A stretch of 64,000 nucleotides of DNA from an uncultured Flavobacteriales bacterium (GCA_913055685.1 CAJXKC010000001.1:868001-932000); one strand, 5' to 3'; shown: positions 33,820-43,347, numbered from the stretch's first letter. A program made the numbers and translations. The notes: generated from the letters alone by a model not told the origin.

Positions 33820-36800
33820 ATGAAGCGAAGAATATCGATCTTTTTAGCAACTCTAAGTGCCTTGATGATAAGCTATCAAGGTTTTACCAATTCTGGCGGT
33901 GCTCCGCAAGGAAGAACTGGTTCGCCAGCCTCTAACGGCAATACCTGTGCAACCGGTTGTCATAGTGGCGGAACAGCGGCTAGTCAGTCTATTTCCATAA
34001 GTAGCACTATCCCTGCCTCTGGTTACCAAGCGAATACCAATTATACCATTACGGTTACGGCTAACAACGGTACTACCAGCTCTTCGACCATCGGCTTCCA
34101 AGCCTCTGTGGAAGATGCTGCAGGACACGTTGGTTCGATTTCTTTCCCTGGACCTGGAGCGCAAGTTTCCGGATCTTATGTAACTCACACCATTAGTGGA
34201 ACTAGCGCTAGTGGTGGTTCACGCAGCTGGACTTTCAATTGGAATCCTGGTGCCAATCCTCCAGCAAGTGCTACAGTTTACGTTGCTGCTAATTTTGCCA
34301 ATGGAACTGGTGGTACTGCAGGTGACTATATTCTTACGCAGTCGCAAGCCTTTAATCAGGCGGTAAGTGTACCGAGCTACACCATTTCACAAATCAATAG
34401 TCTTGACGCCACTTTTTCACCCGACTCGCTGGGCGTGAACTGCGCTTTAACTGGTGTGGTGTTTACCGATGACTTTGATGGTAATGCCGGCTACAGTTTT
34501 TACATGTATGATAATACTGGCGAAATCAATGTATTCGATTTTGTAGATGAGCCTAATGGTTATCAAGCAACCCGCGGTGACTCAATCCGCGTATATGGCG
34601 ATATCGCTTTCTTCAATGGTCTTTTAGAAATTCAGGTAGATTCAATTCAAACCTTGGCCACCGGCCTTGCACTTCGTGCTCCTAGAGTGGTGACCACCTT
34701 GGATGAAACAACCGAAAGTGATTATATCCGCCTAAATGGCTTTAGCGTGGTTACGCCCTCACAATGGCCATCGGCAGGAAGCAGTGCTAATGTGGATATT
34801 AGCAATGGATCGACTACCCTTACCATGCGTATTGATAGCGATACCGATATCGACGGCAGTCCAGTACCTACTGGTACCTTTGATGTTATTGGTGCCGGAG
34901 CGCAATTCGATAACTCTTCGCCCTACGATGCTGGTTATCAAATCTTCCCTCGCGACATTAACGATATTCTACCTGCAGCAACCGTAATCAACGGAGTGCC
35001 TTTGTATACTATTTCTCAGATCAATAGTCTCGATGCTACCTTCTCACCCGATTCATTGGGCGTTAATTGCGCCATTGATGGGGTAGTTTTCACCGATGAT
35101 TTCGATGGAAATAATGGCTACAGCTTCTACATCTATGATAATACCGGCGAGATTAATGTATTCGACTTTGTAGATGAGCCCGGTGGCTATCAGGCGAACC
35201 GAGGTGATTCAATTCGGGTATTTGGTGATGTGGCCTTCTTTAACGGTCTGCTTGAAATCCAAGTTGATTCTATTCAGACTTTAGGTACCGGCATTAGCCT
35301 TCGTGCCCCTCGTGTAGTATCCATGCTAGACGAAAGCACCGAGAGTGATTACATTCGTTTAAATGGCTTCACTTTGGTAAACGCTGGGCAGTGGCCTGCA
35401 AGCGGAAGTAGCTCTAATGTGGATATTACCAATGGTGTAGATACGCTAACTATGCGTATCGATAGTGATACCGATATTGATGGTACTGCTGCTCCTACTG
35501 GTTATTTCGATGTAATCGGAGCGGGATCCCAGTTCGATAACTCTTCACCTTATGATGAAGGCTATCAAATCTTCCCACGCGATACCAATGATATTATTCC
35601 TGGAGCGGCCCCTGCTACTCCTTGTACCCAGCCATTCTTCTCGGAGTACATCGAAGGAAGCTCGAATAATAAAGGCTTTGAAATCTATAACCCTACTCAG
35701 GCTAACCTCGACTTAGGTCCTTATAAAGTTTACTTGAGTGGTAATGGTGGTAGTTTCACCAATGAGTTTGACTTATCCGGTACTATAGCTTCGGGCGACG
35801 TTTACGTGATCACTACCGATCAGGCTGACCCAACCATGCTAGCGATTGCCGACACTTCTTTATCCTTCCCTAGTGTAGCTCACTTCAATGGCGACGATGC
35901 CTTGTTCTTGGTGGATACCGTAATTGGAGATACCTTAGATATTATTGGGATAATTGGCGTAGACCCAGGTTCTTCTTGGACTGTAGGTGCCGGATCTACC
36001 GAAAACCATACGCTAGTTCGTAATGCTAGTATTACTAATGGTCAAACTGACTGGACCATAGGTGCTACCGAATGGACGGTTAACCCAAGTAATACCTTTA
36101 GCTTCTTTGGTGCGCATACCAGTACTTGTGTAAATACCAGTCCCACTACTCCAACAGTGGCTTTCCGTCCAGGAAACTACTCAGTGCTAGAGAACTTTGG
36201 TACCGGTGCGATTACGCTTGACATTACACCAACCAGTACCACTACCGATACGGTTTATATGGCCTTTAATCCAGGTCCAGGTTTAACTCCAGCCGATGGT
36301 ACTATTAGCCCTGCTTTTGATCCGAACACCGGATTGTTAAGTTTGGTAGTGCCTGCTGGCTCAGATTCTATTAATCTAACTACGACCATTATCGATGATG
36401 CCTTAGTAGAGGGATTAGAATATGGTGATATGCTTATCCTTGGAACTAGTGCTGGCTTAAGCGTGGGTAGTTTAGATTCCATTCGCTTTGAAATTATTGA
36501 TAATGATATCCCTACTTACACTATTGCTCAGGTAAAAGGAGTAGATGCTAATGTATCTCCCGATTCACTAGGAGTACAATGTAAACTGGTAGGTACGGTA
36601 TTTAGCGATGACTTCGACGGTAATGGCGGTTATAGCTTCTACATGTACGATAACACCGGCGGAATCAACATCTTTAATTTCGTGGACGAACCAGGAGGTT
36701 ATCAAGTAAACCGTGGCGATTCTATTCGCGCCATTGGTCATATCGAATTCTACAATGGTCTTATCGAATTGCAAGTAGATTCCATTAAGCTATTGGCGAG

Positions 36801-37896
36801 CGGCCTAAGCTTAAAGCAGCCTACTCAGGTTTATGATTTAGGTGAGCATACCGAAAGTGAGTACATCCGCTTAAATGGTTATTACCTAGTAGATCCTAGC
36901 TCATGGCCAATTTTTGCTGGTTCTAGTGTGAATATGGAAATCACTAATGGTCAGGATACGCTAGTAATGCGTATCGATAGCGATACCGATATCGATGGTA
37001 CTCCGGCTCCAACAGGATACTTTGATGTAATTGGTGCGGGTGGTCAGTTCGACAACAGCGCGCCTTACGACGAGGGTTACCAAATCTTCCCTCGCGACAC
37101 TAATGATATCATCCCCGTAAGCTTGCCACAAGTTTACATTAGTGAGGTAATGCCTAGTTCGAACCTTAGCGCACCGATTAATGGTGATTGGTTTGAAGTT
37201 CGCAACATGGGAACTTCTGCGATTGATCTAAACAATTTCGCTTGGGCGGATGATAGTCGCAACTCTAACTTCCACACCGTTGGAACTTCTGTGCAAATTC
37301 CTGCCGGTGGTAGCGCTTTATTTGTTGACGTAGCTAGCGCTGATGTGAATGCTTGGGAAACCGAGTGGAAGCAAAATGGTCAAGGTTTAATCATTCTTAA
37401 CACGGCCGATGAATTTGATAATGGATTTAGCGATATAGACGCTAGTGGTGATGAGGTAAACCTTTACGATGACGGAGGTCGATTAGTTTCTTCGGTAAGT
37501 TTTGCAGCTTCAGATGTAATGGCTGGCTTTAGCTTAGAATACGATAATAGTGGTGCCCTTCAAGGTGCAGCGGTAGACGGAGTAAATGGTGCATATACCT
37601 CTCAGAATGGAGATGTTGGCTCACCAGGAGATCAATCTGCTATTGGTCTAGAGGATATTCTTAGTCAGAACTTAAGTTTATTCCCGAACCCAAGCAATGG
37701 TATCTTTACCATTATGGCTAGCAATAATGCCGAGAAGGTGGTAGAAATCTACAACCTTAACGGAGCTCTGGTGCAGCAGATTGTTTCTACCGATGTAGAC
37801 ATTCGCATTGACTTAGGAGAAATTCCTGCCGGTGTTTACCTAGTAAAAGTACGTGCCGACAAACAAACAGTTAGTCGCAAGCTGATTGTACAGTAA
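33820..37896 (+). CDS. Large T9SS surface protein with three OB-like repeats, two lamin-tail domains and Calx-beta
   Basis: Domains in 1358 residues: signal peptide; a choice-of-anchor V/reeler-like N-terminal domain with CATGCHSGG (about 20-180); two copies of a roughly 200-residue OB-fold-like module starting YTISQINSLDATFSPDSLG; a lamin-tail domain (FFSEYIEGSSNNKGFEIYN); a Calx-beta domain (VAFRPGNYSVLENFG); a third OB-like copy; a second lamin-tail domain (YISEVMPSSN); and a type A sorting domain (LSLFPNPSNGIFTI). Lamin-tail plus OB modules are frequent in secreted nucleases, but no nuclease catalytic domain is visible here. It may be an adhesin or nucleic-acid-binding surface protein. 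Confidence 0.85.
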   Translation: MKRRISIFLATLSALMISYQGFTNSGGAPQGRTGSPASNGNTCATGCHSGGTAASQSISISSTIPASGYQANTNYTITVTANNGTTSSSTIGFQASVEDAAGHVGSISFPGPGAQVSGSYVTHTISGTSASGGSRSWTFNWNPGANPPASATVYVAANFANGTGGTAGDYILTQSQAFNQAVSVPSYTISQINSLDATFSPDSLGVNCALTGVVFTDDFDGNAGYSFYMYDNTGEINVFDFVDEPNGYQATRGDSIRVYGDIAFFNGLLEIQVDSIQTLATGLALRAPRVVTTLDETTESDYIRLNGFSVVTPSQWPSAGSSANVDISNGSTTLTMRIDSDTDIDGSPVPTGTFDVIGAGAQFDNSSPYDAGYQIFPRDINDILPAATVINGVPLYTISQINSLDATFSPDSLGVNCAIDGVVFTDDFDGNNGYSFYIYDNTGEINVFDFVDEPGGYQANRGDSIRVFGDVAFFNGLLEIQVDSIQTLGTGISLRAPRVVSMLDESTESDYIRLNGFTLVNAGQWPASGSSSNVDITNGVDTLTMRIDSDTDIDGTAAPTGYFDVIGAGSQFDNSSPYDEGYQIFPRDTNDIIPGAAPATPCTQPFFSEYIEGSSNNKGFEIYNPTQANLDLGPYKVYLSGNGGSFTNEFDLSGTIASGDVYVITTDQADPTMLAIADTSLSFPSVAHFNGDDALFLVDTVIGDTLDIIGIIGVDPGSSWTVGAGSTENHTLVRNASITNGQTDWTIGATEWTVNPSNTFSFFGAHTSTCVNTSPTTPTVAFRPGNYSVLENFGTGAITLDITPTSTTTDTVYMAFNPGPGLTPADGTISPAFDPNTGLLSLVVPAGSDSINLTTTIIDDALVEGLEYGDMLILGTSAGLSVGSLDSIRFEIIDNDIPTYTIAQVKGVDANVSPDSLGVQCKLVGTVFSDDFDGNGGYSFYMYDNTGGINIFNFVDEPGGYQVNRGDSIRAIGHIEFYNGLIELQVDSIKLLASGLSLKQPTQVYDLGEHTESEYIRLNGYYLVDPSSWPIFAGSSVNMEITNGQDTLVMRIDSDTDIDGTPAPTGYFDVIGAGGQFDNSAPYDEGYQIFPRDTNDIIPVSLPQVYISEVMPSSNLSAPINGDWFEVRNMGTSAIDLNNFAWADDSRNSNFHTVGTSVQIPAGGSALFVDVASADVNAWETEWKQNGQGLIILNTADEFDNGFSDIDASGDEVNLYDDGGRLVSSVSFAASDVMAGFSLEYDNSGALQGAAVDGVNGAYTSQNGDVGSPGDQSAIGLEDILSQNLSLFPNPSNGIFTIMASNNAEKVVEIYNLNGALVQQIVSTDVDIRIDLGEIPAGVYLVKVRADKQTVSRKLIVQ
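34378..34977 (+). repeat. OB-like module, copy 1 of 3
   Basis: It encodes YTISQINSLDATFSPDSLG through GYQIFPRDINDI, about 200 residues. It is highly similar to copies at about 35005 and 36517, including FTDDFDGN, YDNTGEINVFDFVDEP and MRIDSDTDIDG. Confidence 0.85.
35005..35601 (+). repeat. OB-like module, copy 2 of 3
   Basis: It is nearly identical in protein sequence to copy 1 but clearly diverged at synonymous sites, so the duplication is old and kept by selection. It is directly adjacent to copy 1. Confidence 0.85.
36517..37113 (+). repeat. OB-like module, copy 3 of 3
   Basis: This is a more diverged copy (YTIAQVKGVDANVSPDSLG). It is separated from copy 2 by a lamin-tail and a Calx-beta domain. 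Confidence 0.85.
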
Positions 37897-37921
37897 GTAA
37901 ATTTTAAATAGTATACTAATG

Positions 37922-37950
37922 GGGACTTCTGCTTGGCAGGAGTCCCTTTT
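37922..37950 (+). terminator. Terminator before the Na/Pi cotransporter gene
   Basis: An 11-bp stem (GGGACTTCTGC / GCAGGAGTCCC, one T-G pair, loop TTG) is followed by TTTT. The ORF-track start of the next gene (37933) lies inside its loop, which argues for the later GTG 37960. Confidence 0.85.
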
Positions 37951-37959
37951 CTGATAAAA

Positions 37960-39678
37960 GTGTCTGGTTTAATATTCGACATATTATCCTTAATTGGTGC
38001 CTTGGGTCTCTTCATCTACGGAATGAAAGTGATGAGCGAGTCCATTCAGAAGTTTGCTGGTGCTCGTTTACGCAAGACTATGCGGGCCATGACCGCCAAT
38101 CGTAGCTTGGGGGTTTTCACGGGCTTTACCCTTACCGGAATTTTACAATCTTCATCGGCCACCACGGTGATGATCATCAGCTTTGTGAATGCCGGTCTTA
38201 TCAGTTTGGAGCAATCGGTAGGAGTAATTATGGGGGCCAATTTAGGAACCACCGTTACCGCCTGGCTAGTAGCTCTGTTGGGGATGGGAAAATTTTCCAT
38301 ATCCGCTTTAAGCTTACCCATTTTAGCGATTGCATTTCCAATGATCTTCCTTTCTAAGGAAAGACTCCGTTTGTACGGAGAGGCCATCTTTGGTTTTGCG
38401 ATTTTATTTATAGGTTTATCCTTTATGCGGGATGCCTTGCCTTCATGGCAAGACAATCAGATAATTCTCGATTTTTTACAGCAATTCGATTATCGTCATA
38501 GCAACTACCTGCATAACCTAGGCATTAGCTTTTTATTTGTACTGTTCGGAATGGTGGCCACCTTCCTCTTGCAGTCTTCTTCTGCGGCAATGGCCTTAAC
38601 CATTGTCTTTACCGCTGATGGCTTAATAAGTTTCCCTTTAGCGGCTGCAATAATTCTCGGCGAGAATATTGGTACCACCTTTACTGCTAATATTGCCGCT
38701 GTAGTGGGTAATGTCTATGCCAAGCGAAGTGCGAGAACGCATTTATTATTTAATGTAGTAGGGGTATTATGGGCCCTCTTGCTCTTTCCGTTTTTCCTAG
38801 ATTTTATTGCCTTCCTAAGTAAATTACTCTTTAATGGGAACCCCTTTGAGGATACCGCAAGTATTCCACTGGCTTTAAGTTTATTTCATACCCTTTTTAA
38901 CTTATTTAACCTCATTCTTTTCTTTAACCTCGTTGGGCTCTTGGTTAAACTGGCAACTTGGATGGTCCCTAGTCGTGGTAGTGAGGATGAGTTGTTTGGT
39001 CTCGATTACATCGGCTCCAGCCTTATGGCCACTCCCGAGCTTTCAATTATGGAGGCGCGCAAGGAGTTGGTAAAGTTTGCCGACCTAATACGGAAAGCTT
39101 ATAAATACATTCCATTATTAATCACCGAAATGGACGAGCGTAAGCTAAAATCTTACGTGAATAAGCTTCAGAAATACGAGGATATTTCGGATCGTATGGA
39201 GGTGGAGATTTCCAATTACCTGTCTAAGCTTAGTCAGAGTGAACTTAGCCTCGAAGGCACCAGCAAGGTGCGAGGGATGTTACATGTAGCGAACTACCTC
39301 GAGCGTATCGGCGACATTTATTTAGAGGTAAGCCGTAACCTAACCCATCGCAAGGAGCAAAAAGCCTATTTCACTCCTGATATGCGTAATCAGGTGATGC
39401 AATTATCGGAATTGGTTTCGCGGTGCTTGGATTTAATGGTGAAGAATGTGGATCTAAGTTCGGGTGTTCAAGACTTAGAGGAAACAAAGCGAGTGGAGCG
39501 TGAAGTGACGGAACTTTTCACCAAACTAAAAAGTGATTACATCCATAAAGTAGAAAAGGGTAAATACCGTATTCAGAGTGGTATGTATTACGCCGATTTA
39601 CTCGCGGAGATGGAGCGTATTGCCGACCATGCCACCAATGTGAGTACTACTTTTTTGAAAAGTCAGTTAAGCGATTAA
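37960..39678 (+). CDS. Na+/phosphate cotransporter family protein with PhoU-like domain
   Basis: About 572 residues. The N-terminal half has the two inverted Na/Pi-cotransporter repeats with their QSSSA motifs (LTGILQSSSATTVMI, TFLLQSSSAAMALTIV) and GANLGTT / GENIGTT. The C-terminal part (about 350-572) is a helical PhoU-like domain (RKELVKFADLIRKAYKY to ADLLAEMERIADHATN). It imports inorganic phosphate with sodium across the inner membrane, fitting a marine bacterium. No ATG precedes the first membrane helix; GTG 37960 is the best start because the earlier TTG lies in a terminator. No CTTAACA box is seen directly upstream. Confidence 0.92.
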   Translation: MSGLIFDILSLIGALGLFIYGMKVMSESIQKFAGARLRKTMRAMTANRSLGVFTGFTLTGILQSSSATTVMIISFVNAGLISLEQSVGVIMGANLGTTVTAWLVALLGMGKFSISALSLPILAIAFPMIFLSKERLRLYGEAIFGFAILFIGLSFMRDALPSWQDNQIILDFLQQFDYRHSNYLHNLGISFLFVLFGMVATFLLQSSSAAMALTIVFTADGLISFPLAAAIILGENIGTTFTANIAAVVGNVYAKRSARTHLLFNVVGVLWALLLFPFFLDFIAFLSKLLFNGNPFEDTASIPLALSLFHTLFNLFNLILFFNLVGLLVKLATWMVPSRGSEDELFGLDYIGSSLMATPELSIMEARKELVKFADLIRKAYKYIPLLITEMDERKLKSYVNKLQKYEDISDRMEVEISNYLSKLSQSELSLEGTSKVRGMLHVANYLERIGDIYLEVSRNLTHRKEQKAYFTPDMRNQVMQLSELVSRCLDLMVKNVDLSSGVQDLEETKRVEREVTELFTKLKSDYIHKVEKGKYRIQSGMYYADLLAEMERIADHATNVSTTFLKSQLSD

Positions 39679-40208
39679 TTAATCGCGATAGCCTCGCCAA
39701 TAATTCGCTTGCTCTGGTGACCGGCTCGGTCAACCAACATTAATTCAAAACGAATAGAGTCGGTATTGTTTACCGGATAGTTAGCATAATCAAAAGGAGT
39801 GGTGATGTCGCCTTCCAAGGTTTTGTTTTGTCCTTCGGGGGTCAGATTTGGCAGAATATTATGGAAGGGTAAGCAAGAGTCGGTAGGCGGTATTTCACGA
39901 TACTGGCCAGCAACCCTTTCGAAATAATAAATGAAAAGATCATAGCGCTCTAAGAAGCGACTGTAATTATCGAGGTCGCAAGTATCCGAATTAGAACTTC
40001 CTTCTCGACCAATATCTCCATCACCATCGGTAAAGTAAACCGTTAAATCGATTACCCTTCGGTTATCGGCACTATCGCCTAAATAGCGAATGCTGGCTTC
40101 CCGCCACTGAAGGTTAGGTTCATCGCCAAACTTTTGATCTTGCTCGCAGGCGAAAAGTCCCAGCAAAATGCCAAAGGAGAGTAGTATTTTAGCTCTTGAG
40201 AAACGCAT
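39675..40208 (-). CDS. Hypothetical lipoprotein
   Basis: ATG 40208 gives MRFSRAKILLSFGILLGLFAC, a lipoprotein signal; the track start 43 codons earlier would run into the divergent gene. The 177-residue product is beta-rich with an acidic segment YFTDGDGDIG, which I know from Bacteroidota lipoproteins of unknown function, and a final RIIGEAIAIN. Its stop overlaps the transporter stop by 4 bases, and its ATG directly abuts the ATG of the divergent gene. Function unknown. Confidence 0.75.
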   Translation of the reverse strand: MRFSRAKILLSFGILLGLFACEQDQKFGDEPNLQWREASIRYLGDSADNRRVIDLTVYFTDGDGDIGREGSSNSDTCDLDNYSRFLERYDLFIYYFERVAGQYREIPPTDSCLPFHNILPNLTPEGQNKTLEGDITTPFDYANYPVNNTDSIRFELMLVDRAGHQSKRIIGEAIAIN

Positions 40209-40223
40209 ATGTTTACAAACGTA
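40185..40223. promoter_or_regulatory. Overlapping divergent -7 boxes around two abutting start codons
   Basis: Minus strand: TACGTTTG (40223-40216) is a perfect -7 box, 8 bases before ATG 40208 and inside the first codons of the opposite gene. Plus strand: TATTTTAG (40185-40192) is a weaker -7 box inside the lipoprotein signal-peptide region. The lipoprotein transcript would be nearly leaderless. Confidence 0.4.
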
Positions 40224-41231
40224 CAAGAAGCGGAAAAAATTTCTGCTTATTCCTATATAAAAGAAACGCTGCTCGAGTCTAAAAAGTTGGATTTCGAGGA
40301 CTTGGCCTTGCAAGTTTTTCAAATCCAGGCCGAGCATAATCCTATTTATGCCCAGTGGTTAAAGCTTTTGGGAAAGTCGCCATCCGCCGTAAGGCAACTA
40401 GAGGATATCCCCTTTTTACCGATCGATTTTTTTAAGTCCAAGCGCCTTTCCATTTTTAAAGAAGAACCTAATTATTTTTTTCAAAGTTCCGGAACCGGCG
40501 GCTATGGTCAGAGTAAACATGCCGTTTACAGCGAAGTCTTGTACGACTCTATAACTGACCAGGGTTTTGAAGCTTTTTATGGTCCGATTAAGGACTTTAC
40601 TGTTTTGGCTTTGCTGCCCGCTTATTTGGAGCGTAAAGGATCAAGTTTGGTGCGGATGGCGGATCGTTTTATAAAAGCTTCCGCTGATGAAGATTCGGGC
40701 TTCTTCCTAAATGACTACGCCGCCTTAGCAGAATTATTGGCCAGGAAAAAACAGGAAGGGAGAAAGGTGCTTTTATTAGGCGTGAGTTTTGCTCTTTGGG
40801 ATTTAGCCGAAGCCTTTCCACAAGACTTATCGGGTACCCTAATTATGGAAACCGGCGGGATGAAAGGCCGTCGCAAGGAACTATTACGCCAAGACTTACA
40901 TGCCATTTTAAAAGAGGCTTTTAAGGTAGAGGCCATTCATTCTGAGTATGGAATGACCGAGCTATTTTCCCAAGCCTATAGTAAAGGGGAGGGCTTATTT
41001 AAAGCTACCGATACTTTAAGAGTTTTTGTGCGCGAAATGGAAGACCCTTTTAGCTGGGCGAGAGTAGGTAAAAGCGGTGGATTAAACCTCATTGACCTAG
41101 CTAATTTGGATAGCTGTGCCTTTATCGAAACTCAAGATTTGGGCCGTAAATTTGAGGATGGTAGTTTCGAAATCTTGGGTCGCTTCGATCGGGCAGAGGT
41201 TCGAGGTTGTAATCTTATGATAGGAGGCTAA
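40209..41231 (+). CDS. LuxE-family acyl-protein synthetase-like protein
   Basis: The 340-residue protein resembles LuxE/PF04443: IPFLPIDFFKSKRL, FQSSGTGGYGQSKHAVYSE (adenylation-like Ser/Thr/Gly loop), METGGMKGRRKELLR and IHSEYGMTELFSQAYS. These enzymes activate acyl groups as AMP esters. No luxC, luxD or luciferase gene is near, so bioluminescence is not implied. In Bacteroidota such proteins are stand-alone and of unknown substrate. The start ATG abuts the divergent lipoprotein ATG. Confidence 0.83.
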   Translation: MFTNVQEAEKISAYSYIKETLLESKKLDFEDLALQVFQIQAEHNPIYAQWLKLLGKSPSAVRQLEDIPFLPIDFFKSKRLSIFKEEPNYFFQSSGTGGYGQSKHAVYSEVLYDSITDQGFEAFYGPIKDFTVLALLPAYLERKGSSLVRMADRFIKASADEDSGFFLNDYAALAELLARKKQEGRKVLLLGVSFALWDLAEAFPQDLSGTLIMETGGMKGRRKELLRQDLHAILKEAFKVEAIHSEYGMTELFSQAYSKGEGLFKATDTLRVFVREMEDPFSWARVGKSGGLNLIDLANLDSCAFIETQDLGRKFEDGSFEILGRFDRAEVRGCNLMIGG

Positions 41232-41274
41232 CAAAGGCTATTCACTTTCCTTATCTTCACATAAAATATTTTTC

Positions 41275-42018
41275 ATGCGATCACTTTTGCTTGTTATTTG
41301 TCTCACGCTAGGATCTGCCTTAAGTGCACAGATCCTGGAAGAAAATACTCAGCTGCTGAGCGCTGCTCGCGGCGATGCGGCCTTTGAGCTAAACGCCGGG
41401 GAGCATATTTATACCTATCAAGGAGAAGATGGCTGGTATAAGGCCCGTAAAATGGTATACCTTAAGGCGGCAGATATCGACGAAAACCGCCTTCGCGCCG
41501 GAGCTAAATTATACAATGAAGACGAAGAAGAAATCGGTAAGAGTATTGTGGAATTAAAGCTCTATGAACTTGATACCATTGAAGCCTTTCGTGGCGATAA
41601 TTCGTACCGGGCCATTATTCAAGGCTATGTTTTTGAAACTAAATTAGAGGACGGCTCCGTGCCTGAAGAACGCTTGGGAGCTATAATGGCAACCAAAAAC
41701 CGTACTCAGCAACAAGAAATGTTTGCCGAATTATGGGCGAATAATGAGGCCGAAAATGAAGAGGTAGGGGAGTACAATGTTTGGGTGATTTACGAAAACG
41801 ATAAAACCACCCGCGAGAACAAAGACTTCCGTTTAATTATGGTCTTTCGAGGAAAAGCAACACCTTATGCGGTTATTACTAATGATCATGAAGTCGAGCT
41901 TCCTAAGGTAAAGGAAGTTTGGGAAGACGGAGAGTTCAAGATTCAATACCTGTTTAAGGCTTCGGCCTCGCAAAAGGAAAAGATTGAGGAACTTATATAT
42001 AAGTACTTAGCCTTATAA
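41275..42018 (+). CDS. Hypothetical secreted protein
   Basis: The 247-residue protein has a signal peptide (MRSLLLVICLTLGSALSAQ). A first segment (HIYTYQGEDGWYKARKMVYLKAADI) looks like a small SH3-like or beta domain, and a Glu-rich second half (MFAELWANNEAENEEVGEYNVWVIYEND) ends in a helical tail (SQKEKIEELIYKYLAL). I do not recognise a family. It is 43 bases after the LuxE-like gene on the same strand and ends in a strong terminator. Confidence 0.7.
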   Translation: MRSLLLVICLTLGSALSAQILEENTQLLSAARGDAAFELNAGEHIYTYQGEDGWYKARKMVYLKAADIDENRLRAGAKLYNEDEEEIGKSIVELKLYELDTIEAFRGDNSYRAIIQGYVFETKLEDGSVPEERLGAIMATKNRTQQQEMFAELWANNEAENEEVGEYNVWVIYENDKTTRENKDFRLIMVFRGKATPYAVITNDHEVELPKVKEVWEDGEFKIQYLFKASASQKEKIEELIYKYLAL

Positions 42019-42024
42019 AAAAAG

Positions 42025-42050
42025 AAAGCCCCGATAATTCGGGGCTTTTT
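42025..42050. terminator. Bidirectional terminator between 41275-42018 and tyrS
   Basis: A perfect 10-bp stem AAAGCCCCGA / TCGGGGCTTT with loop TAAT has A and T runs on both sides. It serves both convergent genes. Confidence 0.95.
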
Positions 42051-42054
42051 AATT

Positions 42055-43347
42055 TTAGCTTAGTCGCACGAGGTAATAGTTCTTTTTTCCTTTTTGGGCC
42101 AATATGAACTTAGCACTAATTAGGTCGGTTTTATCAATTTGCTTATCGATGCCAACTTTGGTTTTATTGATGCTGACGCCATTAGCCTGAGTCATTTTTC
42201 GGGCTTCACCTTTTGAGGGGAAGATCTGAGTTTTTTCGGCCAGGAAGCTTACGATATCAATTCCATTCTCAAGGTCCGCCGCACTGATTTCAAACTGAGG
42301 AACACCTTTAAAAACATCCAAAAGAGTTTCTTCATCTAGTTCTCTCAGGTCTTCTTCGGTGCTTTTTCCGAATAAGATTTGTGAGGCCTTTAAGGCTCGA
42401 TCTAAGGCAGCACTGCCGTGAACCATAGTGGTAACCTCTTCGCCTAATTTACTTTGGAGCTTGCGCTGATGAGGAGCTTCTTTATGTTCTGCTAACAAGG
42501 CCTCGATCTCCTCTTTGCTAAGCATGGTAAAGATCTTAATATAGCGCTCCGCATCATCGTCGGAGGTGTTTAACCAAAATTGGTAGAATTTATAGGGACT
42601 GGTGTATTTGGCTGAAAGCCATACGTTTCCTTCTTCGGTTTTACCGAATTTACCACCATCCGCTTTGGTGATAAGCGGACAGGTTAAGGCAAAAGCTTCA
42701 CCACTCTCCTTACGACGAATCAATTCGGTTCCAGTGGTGATATTACCCCATTGGTCGGATCCTCCCATTTGAAGGCGGCAATTGAACTCACGGTAAAGAT
42801 GTAGGAAGTCGTAGCCCTGCACTAATTGGTAAGTGAATTCCGTGAAAGACATGCCCTCACCCTCGCCGCTAAGGCGCTTCTTTACCGAATCCTTAGCCAT
42901 CATGTAATTTACGGTGAGGTGCTTGCCCACATCGCGGATGAAGTCTAAAAAGCTAAAGTCTTTCATCCAATCGTAGTTGTTTACAAGCAGCGCCGCATTG
43001 GGAGCCTCGCTGTCGAAGTCCAAGAAAAGGGAAAGTTGGGCTTTAATCGAATCCTGATTATGACGCAGAGCTGCTTCGTCTAAGAGGTTACGCTCTTTGC
43101 TTTTTCCCGATGGATCACCAATCATACCGGTAGCTCCGCCTACCAAGGCAATCGGTCGATGCCCGGCGTTTTGGAAGTGCTTAAGCATCATAATACTCAC
43201 CAGGTGACCAATATGCAAGGAGTCGGCCGTAGGGTCTATTCCTACATAAGCCGAAGTCATTTCTTTGGCTAATTGTTCCTCGGTTCCAGGCATGGAGTTA
43301 TGTAACATACCCCTCCAGCGTAATTCTTCTACGAAATTGCTCATCAT
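42055..43347 (-). CDS. tyrS: Tyrosyl-tRNA synthetase
   Basis: About 430 residues. The class I signature is [11 protein letters not shown] (HIGH) and the KMSKS loop is the short [11 protein letters not shown] variant typical of bacterial TyrRS. Substrate motifs QGYDFLHLY and [10 protein letters not shown] are present, and a C-terminal S4 RNA-binding domain is visible ([18 protein letters not shown]). It charges tRNA-Tyr. Two adjacent ATG codons follow the track TTG; 43347 is taken as the start. Confidence 0.97.
   Translation of the reverse strand: MMSNFVEELRWRGMLHNSMPGTEEQLAKEMTSAYVGIDPTADSLHIGHLVSIMMLKHFQNAGHRPIALVGGATGMIGDPSGKSKERNLLDEAALRHNQDSIKAQLSLFLDFDSEAPNAALLVNNYDWMKDFSFLDFIRDVGKHLTVNYMMAKDSVKKRLSGEGEGMSFTEFTYQLVQGYDFLHLYREFNCRLQMGGSDQWGNITTGTELIRRKESGEAFALTCPLITKADGGKFGKTEEGNVWLSAKYTSPYKFYQFWLNTSDDDAERYIKIFTMLSKEEIEALLAEHKEAPHQRKLQSKLGEEVTTMVHGSAALDRALKASQILFGKSTEEDLRELDEETLLDVFKGVPQFEISAADLENGIDIVSFLAEKTQIFPSKGEARKMTQANGVSINKTKVGIDKQIDKTDLISAKFILAQKGKKNYYLVRLS

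Noticed and set aside
33946-33963. Cytochrome c heme motif in the giant surface protein
   Set aside because: The spacing is CX3CH, not CX2CH, and no other heme features are visible; not called as a cytochrome.
34378-35601. Assembly artefact as the cause of adjacent repeats
   Set aside because: The copies differ at many synonymous sites, so they are true old duplications.
40209-41231. Bioluminescence operon (LuxE-like gene)
   Set aside because: No luxA, luxB, luxC or luxD neighbour is present; LuxE-like proteins occur alone in this phylum.
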